A stretch of 64,000 nt of DNA from Escallonia rubra (lineage: Eukaryota > Streptophyta > Magnoliopsida > Escalloniales > Escalloniaceae): positions 186,001-250,000 of the forward strand of contig JAVXUO010001269.1 of assembly GCA_033065855.1 (NCBI GenBank), read 5' to 3'. The position numbers and the translations under genes are program-made. The number at the start of each line of letters is the position of its first letter. Within the stretch, counting starts at the first letter, position 1. The notes under the pieces were generated by a model. The model worked only from the letters and a program-made list of their open reading frames with translations, was not told the origin of the DNA and did no database searches. This document shows, in pieces, positions 49,924 to 62,828 of this stretch.

Positions 49924-52900
49924 ATGGCCATCTTTGATATGCTGCCAGTAAAATTCTCACTGTTTACCTCTTCAATTTTGAACACTAGCACTGTTGTGGC
50001 CATTACCGTGTTCGTGACGCTTCTGTGTGCTTGTATTGTGATTGGTCACCTGCTTGAAGAGAACCGGTGGGCTAATGAATCAATTACTGCGCTTCTTTTG
50101 GTTTGTATACTTAAACCACTAAGTTTTGATGTTTCGTAGTTGTCTTGTGCTTTTGTTTCCTTTTCTGATCATACTGAGTACTGTGCCATTGGAATTTGAA
50201 GGGTTTGGTTTCTGGAGGGGTGGTATTGTTAGTGAGTGGAGGCAAAAGCTCGCGCATCCTTGTCTTCAATGAAGAGCTGTTCTTCATTTATTTGTTGCCT
50301 CCAATCATATTCAATGCTGGGTAAGATCTCCCTCTCTGTGTTTGTGTGTGTGTGTAGAACTGATAGAAATAATATTGACAATTATTGCTAGAAGTTCCAT
50401 TCTGCAGGAGAATTTGATTAAATTTTGGATCATTTGGTTGTTTTTTCCATTGGATCCAGAGTTTTTGAGATGCTGCTTCTTTGACTATTCATTATGCTAG
50501 CTTAACCACTGATTTCTTTCTCTTAGCATTGAGTTAAAATTTGACTCTTTAATGTTTTGAAATCTGTTGTCTCTAGTTTCCAGGTCAAGAAGAAGCAATT
50601 TTTTAAGAACTTCTCAACAATATTGTTGTTTGGAATAATTGGCACAATTATCTCATTCTGCCTTATTTCGCTAGGTAAGATTGCAGTCTTTACTACTCAT
50701 TCACTGATGGTTGCTCTCCCCACCACCCCCGCCCGTCCCCAACCTCTTGAAGCAAATTTTTAATATTAGATAATCCAACAGCCAAAGGAGTTCAAGAATA
50801 GAGCTTTGATAATGCAACATTTATGTATTACAGTAATTTACTTTACATAATCTTCATAGGAAGGGCATCAAGACTGTTCTGGCTAAATCTAGTTACTGGG
50901 GTAATGGCAGGTACAAGCTAAAACATATCGTCAAACATGGTTTAATTAAGAAATTTCGTGGCCTAATCAGACGGATGATGTAGGGGCCTTCTCTATTGGT
51001 CTGTTCAGTCGTCGTCTACTCACATTGGTCTGTTCATAGGATTAATTTGGAAGGGCGGCACATGAAGTAAACTCCCAGTCATATGTGCTTAAATCTTCAA
51101 TGAAATATTTAATTATATGAAAATACAGAATGAAGCCAAAAACAGAAAAATCTCTACATTCTAGGTCCTCCAAAAAGAAGAAAATCATCTTCCTGGAGCA
51201 TGGTCACAGTTACACCAATTTTAATTCTCTCCCGTTGCATGTTTATATGGTCATAATGATACTCTTATTATCTGTAATATCGTTCTCATTTCCTGATTTT
51301 ATATTCTAACGCTAACATAATCGAGTTTAACTTTTTCTTATGAAAATGTTGTAGGTGCCTTTCTGCTATTTAAAAGGCTTGGTTTGACGTCGCTGGGTAT
51401 CAAAGATTATCTAGGTGATAACAGTTGATTGTACACTTGAAATTTTCAAACTGATAACTTTTCTAGCGGTACATATTGAGCATATGAAAATCGTATTCGC
51501 TGCAGCTATTGGTGCCATTTTTTCGGCAACAGACTCAGTTTGCACGTTGCAGGTATATCCTCACATCTGATGAAAAACATGGTGAGTAGCTTTAGAAGGA
51601 CACTTTGTTGCCTACCATTAATTCAGGTTCTTCATTTTTCCATGTTAAGGTCCTCAATCAAGAAGAAACACCCTTCCTTTACAGTGTTGTATTTGGGGAG
51701 GGAGTAGTGAATGATGCTACCTCTATTGTGCTATTCAATGCAGTCCAATCACTCGACTTCAGTGACATTGACGTTTTCACGGCATTAAAGTTGTTAGGGA
51801 CCTTCTTATATCTCTTCTGCACTAGCACTGCTCTTGGTATAACAGTAAGAATACTCTCTCAACCTTCAAGTTACTGCAAATTAGTATTGAGATTATGGCT
51901 ATTACGGAGGAAGCAACTTTTTCTTAGTCTTGTCAGATATATTGAGAATATCTTGGATGTTCTTGAATTTAGTACTAACTTTATTCTTAAAGCATTGAAG
52001 GCATGCCCAAAACAAGTATGTGATACCGTCTCTGTAACAACATGGCTGGCACTTCTGATTATATCCTGAATTCTGCCCTGTGTTCTCCTAACGAGATTTT
52101 GTATGAATCTTCTTAACCAGAACGATTCTTTTTCGAACGCACATGTCTATGTTACACAATTTAACCCATTAATCAAGCATCTGCTATATGGCTGACTGAA
52201 TCTGAGTTCAATTATTTCTGGGAATTTATTATTGTCTAACCTGCTTTTGTTGGCAACATTGTAGGTGGGTCTACTGAGTGCTTTTGGCATAAAGACGCTT
52301 TACTTTGGAAGGTAAAATGGGATAATTTAACTTCTTTGGTTCCCATGAACAGATCTCGAATTTCTCCAGTCAATGTTGCAATAGTTTGATACTTCAGCAT
52401 GCTCCAGATTCGTTGCTGAAACTCACGTATCAATACTAACAGAATAGAAGTGATCTAAATTTTCTAGATACTTCCTACATGTTTAGACACACAAACTTAT
52501 GTCAAGGCATTGAAACCGTGAGCTTACTTTCAGAATCTATTTTGATCAATAACCTCTGAGCTAACTTTGTTCTCTGCATTTCCTAAAATTGTTGGTGAAG
52601 TGAAGGTGAGAAGTAGAAATTCTCGTGGAACCGACTAATTGAGAGGACATTAGCATATACCTCATGTCATGAATGGGTTTTCTGGGTGACACTTCAAAAT
52701 CAATATGTTGCAGCCAGTCATATTTAGTTTCTATAGCAGAATATGGTGTTTAATATGTCTAGTTCTTTGTCATGTGCGATTTTTTTACTCTTATTTTTGC
52801 TTTTCAACGCGACAGACATTCCACAGACCGTGAAGTTGCAATTATGATGCTCATGGCCTATCTATCATACATGGTGGCCGAGGTACCAAAAGCATAGTTT

Positions 52901-55698
52901 CCTGAATATCCTACGTTCACGTTCGATTCTTCTTCTGAATGAAATTCCCTATACCAACTTATATCAACAACTTCAACTCTCTAAGACGAATCTTTAATCA
53001 CTAACTATGAGAGAATGGTGTAGGAATGAGCGATAATAATCTAGCTGATGCTTGTTACAATGAAATTAGAATAATGAGTTTGCTTTGAAAATGATTGGCT
53101 TTTTAGAAGGGTCAATGAATCTTTTAGTTGCAGTTTCCTTTTTTTTTTTTTTTTGTTTCTTCTTGACCAGTTGTTTTTACTTTGCAGCTTTTATCTCTCA
53201 GTGGGATCTTGACAGTTTTCTTCTGTGGCATTGTCATGTCGCATTACACATGGCACAATGTGACGGAAAGCTCTAGAGTAACAACGAAGTGAGTAAATAT
53301 TCTTCTCTGTTTATGTTGCTACTTGAAGGAGGGTCTATGGTGCAGGCTAATGAACTAGAAATTATGGCGACAATAATTTTTCTCAAACTGATGCACTATT
53401 GAAGCATTAGTCTGCAAACAACTCAATAGAACAGGGTGTAGATACACTGCCTTCAATAACAAAACTTCAGCCATAACTCTAGAGTAGACAATGTAAAGTT
53501 TTAGATGATTCTTAAGGTGTACAATATAAAGCATCCAAGACGTACGATCCTTCTCAGCCTGACACGGTGTGCACATAAAGGCTGGTCCGCTTATGGACAA
53601 AAAAACTGTTCATGGAGCATTACTAAGCAAATTAGAACTAAACTTAACACAAATTCCAGCAGTTTTTAAACCAAGGTGCATTTAAGTGTCATAAGCCGAT
53701 TAAAACTTTTGAACCGTTATAGCTCGTATATAAGTTTAATCATACCTTAGATGTTCGGCAGATGAGGAATACAGCTTACCGGAAAAGTACCTGTTTGGTG
53801 GGGAAGGAGGGTGTTCACCTCGAAGAATACTGGTTTACCGGCTAGTAATTGTACTTCCTCACCAGTTAAAATAACGTAGTTCTTCTTCTCTTTCAATTTG
53901 GTATTGTAGAACTAGTCTAAAATTTTAATAATCTTTTCCCTTTCTATTGGTGGCTTGATTTTCATTGTCCAATTTACACCTTGTTTTACTTAATTTCCTT
54001 GCTTGTATGTTGTGTTCCAACACTAGTTCGTCCGAATCTTGATCATACGCTGACTGAACCAAAAACTTTGTGATATTTGTTACCATGTGAGGAGAAACGC
54101 TACTGTGTTTTATGTAGAATATGGAGTACGAATCTTTTGGATAAGCTCTAACTAACAAGTTGCCATGATATTTCAGGCATTCATTTGCAACAATCTCATT
54201 TATTGCAGAAACTTTCATATTCTTATACGTGGGTATGGATGCAGTAGACATTGACCAATGGAAGGAAAGCAGTGCAAGGTAACTGCACTAACACATCTCT
54301 TTGATAAAGCTTGACCATTACACTGGGATGTCGACTTTGGTCACATGAAGACATGATGTCAACCTATTTAATTTCTTGCAGTAAAAAAGGAATTACTTGC
54401 TGATACGCCATATAAAAACTAAGGTCTAGAAGCCATTTTGAACGACGATGATCACATTTGATAGTCTCGATGAGTATTATTGTTAGACGACAGATTTAGC
54501 CGTACACGTTGTAGCCTTATACGCACTGTTCTGGGGATAAGTTTGGTTTGATTTAACATTATATCAATGCTACAGCTTTCAAACCAAGTGTTGACTTATG
54601 TTGCCACTAACATTAGAGAACTACTTACCATTTAATCTCTTTCATACTGTAATTGTAAATCTTCACTGCCATTAACATGCTACCACAACTAAGTCTCATC
54701 TAAAGTACTCGATTTTTCCAAGCAAAGATGGAAGGTAATGGTACAGTTCTGCGAGCCGTCTTTGTCGAGGGTTTTCCATGAGAGAGCGTTCATCCATTAC
54801 TATCTTTCATACTCATTGTTGCAGTGCAGGAACTTCACTAGCTGTAAGTTCAATTTTATTTGCACTGGTTTTGATTGGAAGAGCAGCATTTGTGTACCCC
54901 CTTGCAAACATTTCAAATTGCATCAAAAGAAGAGATGGTGATAAAATTGAGCTCCGGAAACAGGTGATGATTGATGGCATTCAGCTCATTACTTTCGTTG
55001 TTTCCATATTCTCACTTCCCTAACATTTTGGATATCAGGTCACCATATGGTGGGCAGGGCTAATGCGAGGTGCTGTCACTATAGCCTTGTCTTACAACCA
55101 GGTAGATAGTGATTATATTCAAATCTAGTGAACTATACTGTTTTGGATACTTAATGAAGTGTACGCTCTGTGGTTGTAGTTTTCATCTTCTGGAACGTCG
55201 TCATCAACTGTTTACCCGCTGCTGATCACCTCTACAATCATTGTTGTTCTGTTTAGTACAGTTGTAAGTTCAAATTTTCTTTTCCATCTTCAGTAGTTAG
55301 TCTACAATTTTCATAATTCCACGAGAACCTGCATTCTTGAACATGCTTATGTAATGTACTTCTCGAAACAGGTCTGTGGTTCAGTAACACAGCCTCTCAT
55401 TAACGCCGTGATGTTAAGAAATGCAAAGCCAACAACTTCAGACGGAACTGATTTTGCAAGCCTGGATGATTTGAGACTCTTGTTCCTTGAAAATGGTGGT
55501 TCAAATGATGCCAGCGGCAACCAAGAGGCGCCTAGGAGCAGTGGCTTCAGGTTGCTCATGAGATATCCTACTCACACAGTTCACTACTTGTGGAGGAAAT
55601 TCGATGACAGATTCATGCGACCAGTATTTGGTGGACGAGGTTTCGTTCCAGTCGTTCCTGGTTCTCCAACCGGTGCAGCTGATGACCAAACTTCTTAA
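49924..55698 (+). CDS. NHX: Vacuolar-type Na+(K+)/H+ antiporter (NHX class I)
   Basis: Fourteen exons: 49924-50100, 50202-50320, 50577-50674, 51355-51414, 51506-51552, 51650-51844, 52265-52311, 52816-52882, 53188-53288, 54177-54278, 54825-54963, 55039-55101, 55180-55263, 55372-55698; 1626 nt, 541 aa, close to Arabidopsis NHX1/2. The amiloride-site motif LFFIYLLPPI is at 85-94. Conserved transport residues appear in FSATDSVCTLQ (Asp161) and FGEGVVNDATS (Asn188-Asp189); RGAVTIALSYNQ follows later. The C-terminal tail has the family pattern RYPTHTVHYLWRKFDD and RPVFGGRGFVPVVPGSPT. It exchanges cytosolic Na+ or K+ for lumenal H+ at the tonoplast, affecting salt tolerance, vacuolar pH and turgor. 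It is class I rather than endosomal NHX5/6. Confidence 0.95.
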
Positions 55699-57490
55699 GT
55701 CTCCAAGATTAAACGTTCGCCTTTATCATCATCTCTCCCGAAAAGGATGTTCATAATGCACGTACAAGGAAGCTACAATTTGGTTTGGGTGAATACCGGA
55801 ATTAATTTTTGTAGATTACAATGTAGTATTTGAGCATGTTACTAGTTGTATCATAGAAAAATAGTCACAACTCATATTTACACCTGTTGAATGTTGCTGT
55901 AGTATAGATAGCTTTGTTCTTCAGGGAGCAGCAAGTGCAAAACTTTTAAGACTAGTATTGAGTTCTTATATTGTTATTCTCAACAATGAAATAATGTAGA
56001 CATGTTTTACAAACACTATTCTACTTGGTAATAATTGCTTTTTGCAACTATTTATGACTTTATCAGCCCAAGCAAGACCTACCAAGGGCTGGCTGGCTTG
56101 AGCATCAACAAGGGATTGACAATAAAAAATGGGCTACATCTCAGATGGCGAAGGACTCTGACCTCAACGGGTGCCGGAGCCAATATTTTTAGAAGGTGGG
56201 CAGGCTTAAACTGCAATGTAGGATTTGTAGAAAAGCAACGTGAACAAAACTTCTTTCGTCATAAATCAAAGTTCCCCCGAAGTTAAGGTCGACAATTGCC
56301 CTGCCCACCTTAAGCAACTGGTGGCTCCGCACCTGGCCCCAACTCACACCAAAGGTCAGCTAGAGCATTAACCAAAGAACATCCAAATTAGAGTAAGGAC
56401 ATCAACAAAAAGATACAGATTTTACATTTTAGTTGCAGCCCATCAATACACACCTTTTTACACTCGCAACATAGTACTGCTATATTCAAAAGGGCTCCAC
56501 CTTTTTCAAAACAGTGCTGCTTTTCTATCTTTCACAAAAGGGTTAATTACACTTGATACTTCTGCATTGGAGTGTAGGACACGCACCAGAGAAGGGAGTG
56601 CAGGCAGTCGTGAAGCAGCAGTAGCAGGCGGCGGTGAGGAGCTTGGTGACAGAGGTGATGAAGGATAAGGAATACGGCCACTAACCCCCACCAGACCCTG
56701 ACCCATCGCTGTTGTATGCCCACCATCGTTGTTACCAATACTCACCTCCACAACCACTGTGGTAATGGGGGGTTCGACGATGGTTATGGTGTTAAACACA
56801 GCTTTGGTGGCGGTGGGTGGTTATATACTAATTTGTGGGTTGAGTTGGCGGTTTTTGGTTTGGGGGGTTGTGTGTGTGTGTGTCAGGGTAAAGGGCATCT
56901 GACAATGATGGGTAAGAGGTATGATGCGCGTTCGTGTGTGTGTTGGGGGCGGGAGGTGTGCGCGTGCTGGTGTTCGACGGTGGTGGCGATGGCTAATGGT
57001 TTGTTGGTGGCTAGGTGCTGGCGAGAGCGCCGGGCGTGGTTAGTGGCTGGTATTGAAGAAGAGGAAATTTTTTTAAGGGTAATTTTGATAAATCACAATA
57101 ATTTGTGTGAAAAATATTCTATTCGATCAATTTTAAACCTCTTTCAAAACTTTGAAACTTGACTCCAAGTGAATCTTTTATTGTAAATTTAAAAATTTTA
57201 AATTCTAAAAAGTGTATTGCAAAACAATTTTCCGTGACACACACTCAAATTTTAAACAAACTTTATTTTGGAGGATACAAAAATGATGAAAATAAAAAAA
57301 CAAAATGATAATGGTACACGAACAAGCCCATACGTTCCTAGGCCCGACCCGTTGGGATCCGACCCATAAGAAATTGATACATCCTCGTAGTACACCACCC
57401 TTCCTTCCTTAAACCCCTCGAAGCAGTTGTTTAACCAAAAACCTTCTCCTTCGATCACTTTCCGCCTCTTTCATGGTTTGAGATCCAAAT
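55699..57490. other. Spacer between NHX and mL45-like genes
   Basis: It holds the NHX 3' UTR, a possible truncated Mutator-like MITE end at about 56540 (GGGTTAATTACACTTGATAC, sharing its first 14 bases with the MITE at 26603), a G/T-rich block to about 57060, and the mL45-like promoter. A site II-type AGCCCA lies at 57325-57330. No supported gene. Confidence 0.6.
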
Positions 57491-60400
57491 ATGGCCTTCC
57501 GGCGGCTACAGACGCTCCGAAATCTACATTGGACGGTCGAAAATCGACAACGTTCCTACCTGTAAGCCCATCCCTCTACTATTCTGTTTGGTAGCTGAGA
57601 AAATGTTGCCCTGACCTAGTTTAAGCATTTCAACGTAATGACATGTCAAATTTAGTCAAACATGCCAAACAGGAGGTCATTTTTGGAATGTGGATTGACA
57701 TCTTTGAACATTTGAATTTCAGGTTTGGCAGCTCAAGGAGGAGCTACTCAAATGCTATCAAGAATGGTGACTATACGCGTGACTATGCTCCATTCGTTTC
57801 CTATTTTTTGTCCCCTTCTAATATTTGCGGATTCGTATATGAACTTTGAATTTACTCGTTGTTGTTTCCCTAGTTTGACTTGTCAAACCATGGTTATTTG
57901 TTTGATCTGCAATCACTTACTGAGTTTGATTCATTCCTTAGATGCTCGAATCCTGTTTTAGACATTCGGAAGAAGTTAAAAGAGGGCAATAATTATGAAA
58001 CAGAGGGAGTATTTTGGTTCTTAATCTAGACGTACTAGCGTTTATTGGGTGCAGGAACTACATTATATCCTCACCTGAAGGAAATTAATATGTAAAATCA
58101 GTTAGTTGACTTGTCTTCTGTGGAAAATTTAGTTAGATGATCTCTATGATCAAGCATTGGGCTAATTAGGGTTAGCGAACTTATTGATAATACCTGACTG
58201 ATCGAGGGCCGTAGGATTGAGAAGCTTTTGAGAGCCCAAGTTGAAATTATGTGTATATTTATATTGCGATTAGCCATTCACCTGAACTTAAGTCAACTTG
58301 GAGTTACGGTTTTTTTAATTGTTAATGATATTGAGAAGATCTTTGAGATCTTTTTGTTGTACAAATTGGAGCCCTATTTTCTTAGAGATCAGATTCCAAA
58401 TGCTGTGAGAGTTTAATTTTTTTTTTATGTCAGGGGACTGGTCTCCATTTGAACTAGAGAAGTATGTAGACGATTCGTTCTATATCAAATGTCTTTTGCT
58501 TCTCACCATTACATTGCTAAAAGCCAAAATTTAGTGAGGCATGCATATTTAGCGTAAAAAAGGGTGCAGAACACAGCCAGTTTATTGCTGTTCATTTTTA
58601 ATTCGCATTCTGAGTTTTTCCTTATTTGTGTGGTTTTCCATGTGATCAGTTCCTGAAGCAAATTGCCAAAGAAACTTCTCTTGCTTATATAAGGGCTCCA
58701 ATGCTCTACTATGGACTTCCAGAGATACAAATACACTTCGCTCTACAATGGTACCTTTTCACATCTGTGTAATTTTTTTGGTCTTTATTGGGTTAGTCTT
58801 CCCTTACCTGCAACATAGACCGTTTAGCAGCTACACCCATTGATCTTTCCCAACCTCCAAATAATAATGCTTTTTACAGCAGAATGCTCATTCTCCTGAG
58901 GCTAAAAGAGTATATATCTCTTCTTTCTTAAAATGTTAGGTTTTTCCAACTCACTGAGCTCCTTCTGTTGCTTTGTGCAGGCTGCGGGATCATCAATCTA
59001 CTTGAGTGATGTAAGGTTGGCCACGACACAAGCAACAAAAGCCCCTGCCCAAGCACGACAAATGGTATGGTAGTTTTCCCCTGAAAATGCTCTCATTAAC
59101 TTTTTACCTAGGCAGGGGGCTAAGAGGTTTCTGTTTGTTGGTGTATTGCTTAACCACCTCACTCAAGTGGTGATGGGTTATGTAACATTCTAAGTGTTTG
59201 AACCTTGGCATTGTGTCCAACTTGTGTTAACATAAGTGCAGTTCTGAAATGTCATTCCCAGGAGTGGATGTCTTATGTAGAGAGAGCAAATCTAGCATGT
59301 TAGTGCACCTTAGATGCAACATGTGAATTTGACATGCTCGTGATGTAAGCCTTTTTTTCGATGTACGCTGCAGTATTGAAATGTCAATATTCTGTCGATG
59401 AGGAGGGTTGAGGGTCGGATGTAGTGGCTTTTTCTTTTCTCTAATTTTGTTTGGTTCCATGTTGCTTCTTTGCCTTTAGAACTTTTGATCATTCCTCTAT
59501 TTGTTTCAAACATAATTGTTTCCTTTTCAAAGATTATTTGATAATCACATGCTCACCTCTTGATGTGTGCAGGGAGCGCTTAAAGTGTCCATGGTGAGTC
59601 CTGGAATTATATATGAGCCTTATGCGCCTCGTGAACCAATTTCTTTTTGGCGGAGGTTAGTTTGATTTTGAGTGGGTCATCGGTTGCTCTGTCAAGATTT
59701 CGTAGCAATTTTTTATAGTACGTAGGATCAAATTGCAATGGTTAACTCATAATGCTACTGGTCCAACAATGATAATTATGGCAACAACAGTGTAGGCTCA
59801 TCTACTTTCTTTTCTCTGAAGAAGCAATTAAGTGGTTACCTTGGAATATTTGAGAATTAACTCAAACAAGAGGCAGAATTCAAATGTTACTGGTCCAAGT
59901 TCATCAAGTAGGGATGAAAAACTACTGAAAATGTTTAAATGCAGCATTCTAGGGTTAAACCACGTGTATTTTTTAGTTTCCAGGGGTGTGGCAGGTGCTT
60001 GAAATATTCAAAGCCGTAATTTCCTTTTTTTTTTCTTGAGCAATAACGTTTTTTTTTATTTATTTAACATGGGCACAGATGTAAGATATGACAAACTAAT
60101 TATTTTGCCCCATCCCTGGGAAGTTTCTTTTAGCGATTATCTGACGCATCTGTTAAATTTGAGCTGCCTTCCTAAGAAATTTAATACTTAGGAGAATGAT
60201 TTTCTTACAATCATTTTCAATTGAAAGGAATTTGTCAATGTTGCACTGATAATGTCGTTGGCAGATGCTTTACGAGAAGTGGTTGGAGAAGAACTAAAGA
60301 TGATCTCATTTTAGAGGTAATTGTCTTTACCCTATAACCATGATAAGTTTATTGGTATCCGTCATATGAGAGTGAAAATATATTTATCATTTATGTATTT

Positions 60401-62828
60401 GGTTAGTTTATCATTCTTTTTATGGGGTGGGGTTGGGGGGGGGGGGGGGGGTGAATGTCTTGCCAATTTTAGAGCGGATGTTACACTGATGCCAATCTAT
60501 GCACTGCCAAAAGCGTCCAAAGGTTCAGAGATTTTAAACAACATGCTGGGCAAATGTCGTAAATTTTATACCACTTATATCCTTCAACTATAAGGCCTCA
60601 GCTTGATAACTGTCCGGTTGTCATCGTTCCTTGAGTTAGTAAAATTTCCGCTTTGCTTACTTGCAGCTCAAAAGTGCATATGCTATTGCTAAATTACGAA
60701 AGACTGGATATTCAAAGCAGAAATTCTACAAGGAAGCCTCAGAATTATACAAGCAGGTATACTTGGAATTTGAATCTGTGTGTGCTGGTCTTTAGCTTAT
60801 CTCAACCAACATCGTTGGTTTCGACATTGCTATTTCCTCGAAAAGGAAACAGATGAAACCCCTTTTCCTATTTTGCTAAGTGAAAATAGTGTGAGAGAAT
60901 TCGTCTGGTTTTACCCCATGGCTGATGCAAGTTTAGCAGGATATAGTCATGTCTTATTGCTTGATTCTCCATTTCATCTCGAGGTCAAAGTACGTAAGTA
61001 TGTAAGTTTTTCTCCACGAACACTCAGAGATGAGGCCAAACCTGTGCACACGGAGAAGTAGTTGTGGGTACATGGTTTTTGTCTCCTGTCGGAGTTTTCT
61101 GGTGGATTTTTTACTTAGAAAAGTTCAGCGGCAGGAAAAATAATCATCACTATTTGAATCTTGTGGGAGTATGCACTGTCTAGTCATGTAAATTCACTTT
61201 AAAGTCGCGAAAGGGAAACAAAACGATTACTATGTTATGTGTACAAGTTGTTATATATTATGCGAAGCCCTGCCTTGAGCTTAATCTAAATTTTATGCAT
61301 GAAATTGGTAGATACTTTTTAATTTTTGCTCATGGTTTGGAGTGGATATCACTGTTCTCTTATTCTTAAGACTATTTCCCTCAGATAAACACTCAAATTT
61401 CGAATGGTGACAAAGGATCACTAAGGAAAGCTGTTACAGAGAAGATGTATTCTGTATGTCTACTTACCTTTTTTTGCTCCCACTCAAGTCATTTGATAAT
61501 TGAAAGTCTGAAACACACTGTTTATCAGCTGCAGTATTGTGCTGCTTTTCTTCTTTGCACTTCTACCAGTACCTCAAAACCTAATGACTGATATGATTTT
61601 TTGATTTTATTTTCCATGAGCCAGGAGCTCAAGAATGAAATTAAGCAAAGAGAGTCCATGTGGAGTAAGGTTTACTGGGAACTACTAGAACCAATAGTTA
61701 AGATACGAACTCTGCGAGCTCGAATGGCAAGTACCTTTGCACAAAGGATTATGAACTGTTCATCAGTATCAAATGCAGGATGAGAGCTGCCCCACCCTGT
61801 TTTGTATGCATGGTTCGGATTTGTACTTATGCGGAGACTTGGTTGGTGAAGCACAGTAGATTGTTGACCTGTCCATTCCTGGGTCACCAACTAGGTCTTG
61901 TGATCGAAGTTTGGCAGTTTAAAAAGCACCATCACATTTTGTCTTCTCCTTTTTGGATCTTCTTGTATTGAAAACCTCGGATTAACCTCAAAATACAATT
62001 ATTGCCTAATTAATTCGTCCTTACAGGCATACTCATCCATGTATATTGTGGAAAGTGGGTTATTGCTTTCTTCCTGCAGATTAGTAACTCTCTTCAAATT
62101 AGGAGGATTTCTTGCAATAACTTAAGCAGAATTCGAAGAATTTATAAGTCTGATCTTTGGAAGGCAAATATTGACAGCACCACCTGTTTTCCTTCCAGAT
62201 TGGCGTCGATCGGAATGACCTCAATAAAGTGTTCATACAGCTTACGCTTGAGTTTTTGACTAAGCAGGTACACGGTGCAGCTTGATTTCTTGTTTTCTGT
62301 TCTGGATCCATATGTAACAATTGTTCAGGCATGTACAGCACTTAATAATGCCATCTTGCATGTATTTACGTCAGCCGATCAAGGGCATCCGTGCTTCATG
62401 CCCTAGGTTGTGATCTGGACATGGTGGCGGAGAATCCAATTGCCCTGTCATAATTTAATTATCGATTTCTATAAAAAAGTTAATCTGCCCAAAAATCAAA
62501 CTTGTCACGTTGATGCTACGATGTTGGTATTGGTATGATATGTTGTAACATCCTAGTATTAACTGTCTGGGCTTAAGTCCATATGTCTTGTTCTCCTTTT
62601 TATGTTTCGATAGAGTATCCCCTCTCTGTATTGCCTTGTTCATATGATCTCTTATGTAGGTTAACGGAAGTTTCATAACATTTTTGGACCGTGTTGGTAA
62701 CTTTTCTTTGTTTTGTTAACAATTTTGTGAGATCAAAATGATTGATCATAAATTACCTCATGTCTTTGCAGAAGTTTGAGGCATATGATCCAAAAGGTGC
62801 CGTTGTTGCGGGTGATAAAAATAAGGAG
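57491..62828 (+). CDS. Tim44-related / mL45-like mitochondrial protein (3' part off window)
   Basis: Eleven exons: 57491-57561, 57723-57766, 58650-58750, 58981-59064, 59573-59655, 60265-60316, 60667-60756, 61385-61453, 61625-61726, 62199-62267, 62772-62828; 274 codons so far, all in phase, ending at a splice donor. The Arg-rich, acid-poor N-terminus (MAFRRLQTLRN, then SSRRSYSNAIKN) is a mitochondrial presequence. The later part (LKSAYAIAKLRKTGYSK, SMWSKVYWELLEPIVKIRTL, VFIQLTLEFLTKQKFEAYD) is the Tim44-like fold shared with ribosomal protein mL45. It matches the gene I recall as At5g27395. A mitoribosome or inner-membrane role is inferred. Intron 9 is GC-AG (ATG|GCAAGT). No further exon was found up to 64000. 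Confidence 0.88.
57767..58020. repeat. Stowaway-like MITE remnant in mL45-like intron 2
   Basis: The right end reads AAACAGAGGGAG (to 58009) followed by TA, as in the elements of the PsbP-family introns. The left end is not recognisable. Confidence 0.45.
60429..60452. repeat. G homopolymer-rich tract
   Basis: A GGGGTTGG block followed by a run of about 16 G lies in the mL45-like intron after exon 6. Similar runs occur at about 6480 (G), 26836 (C), 27147 (G) and 43030 (T then G). Confidence 0.85.
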
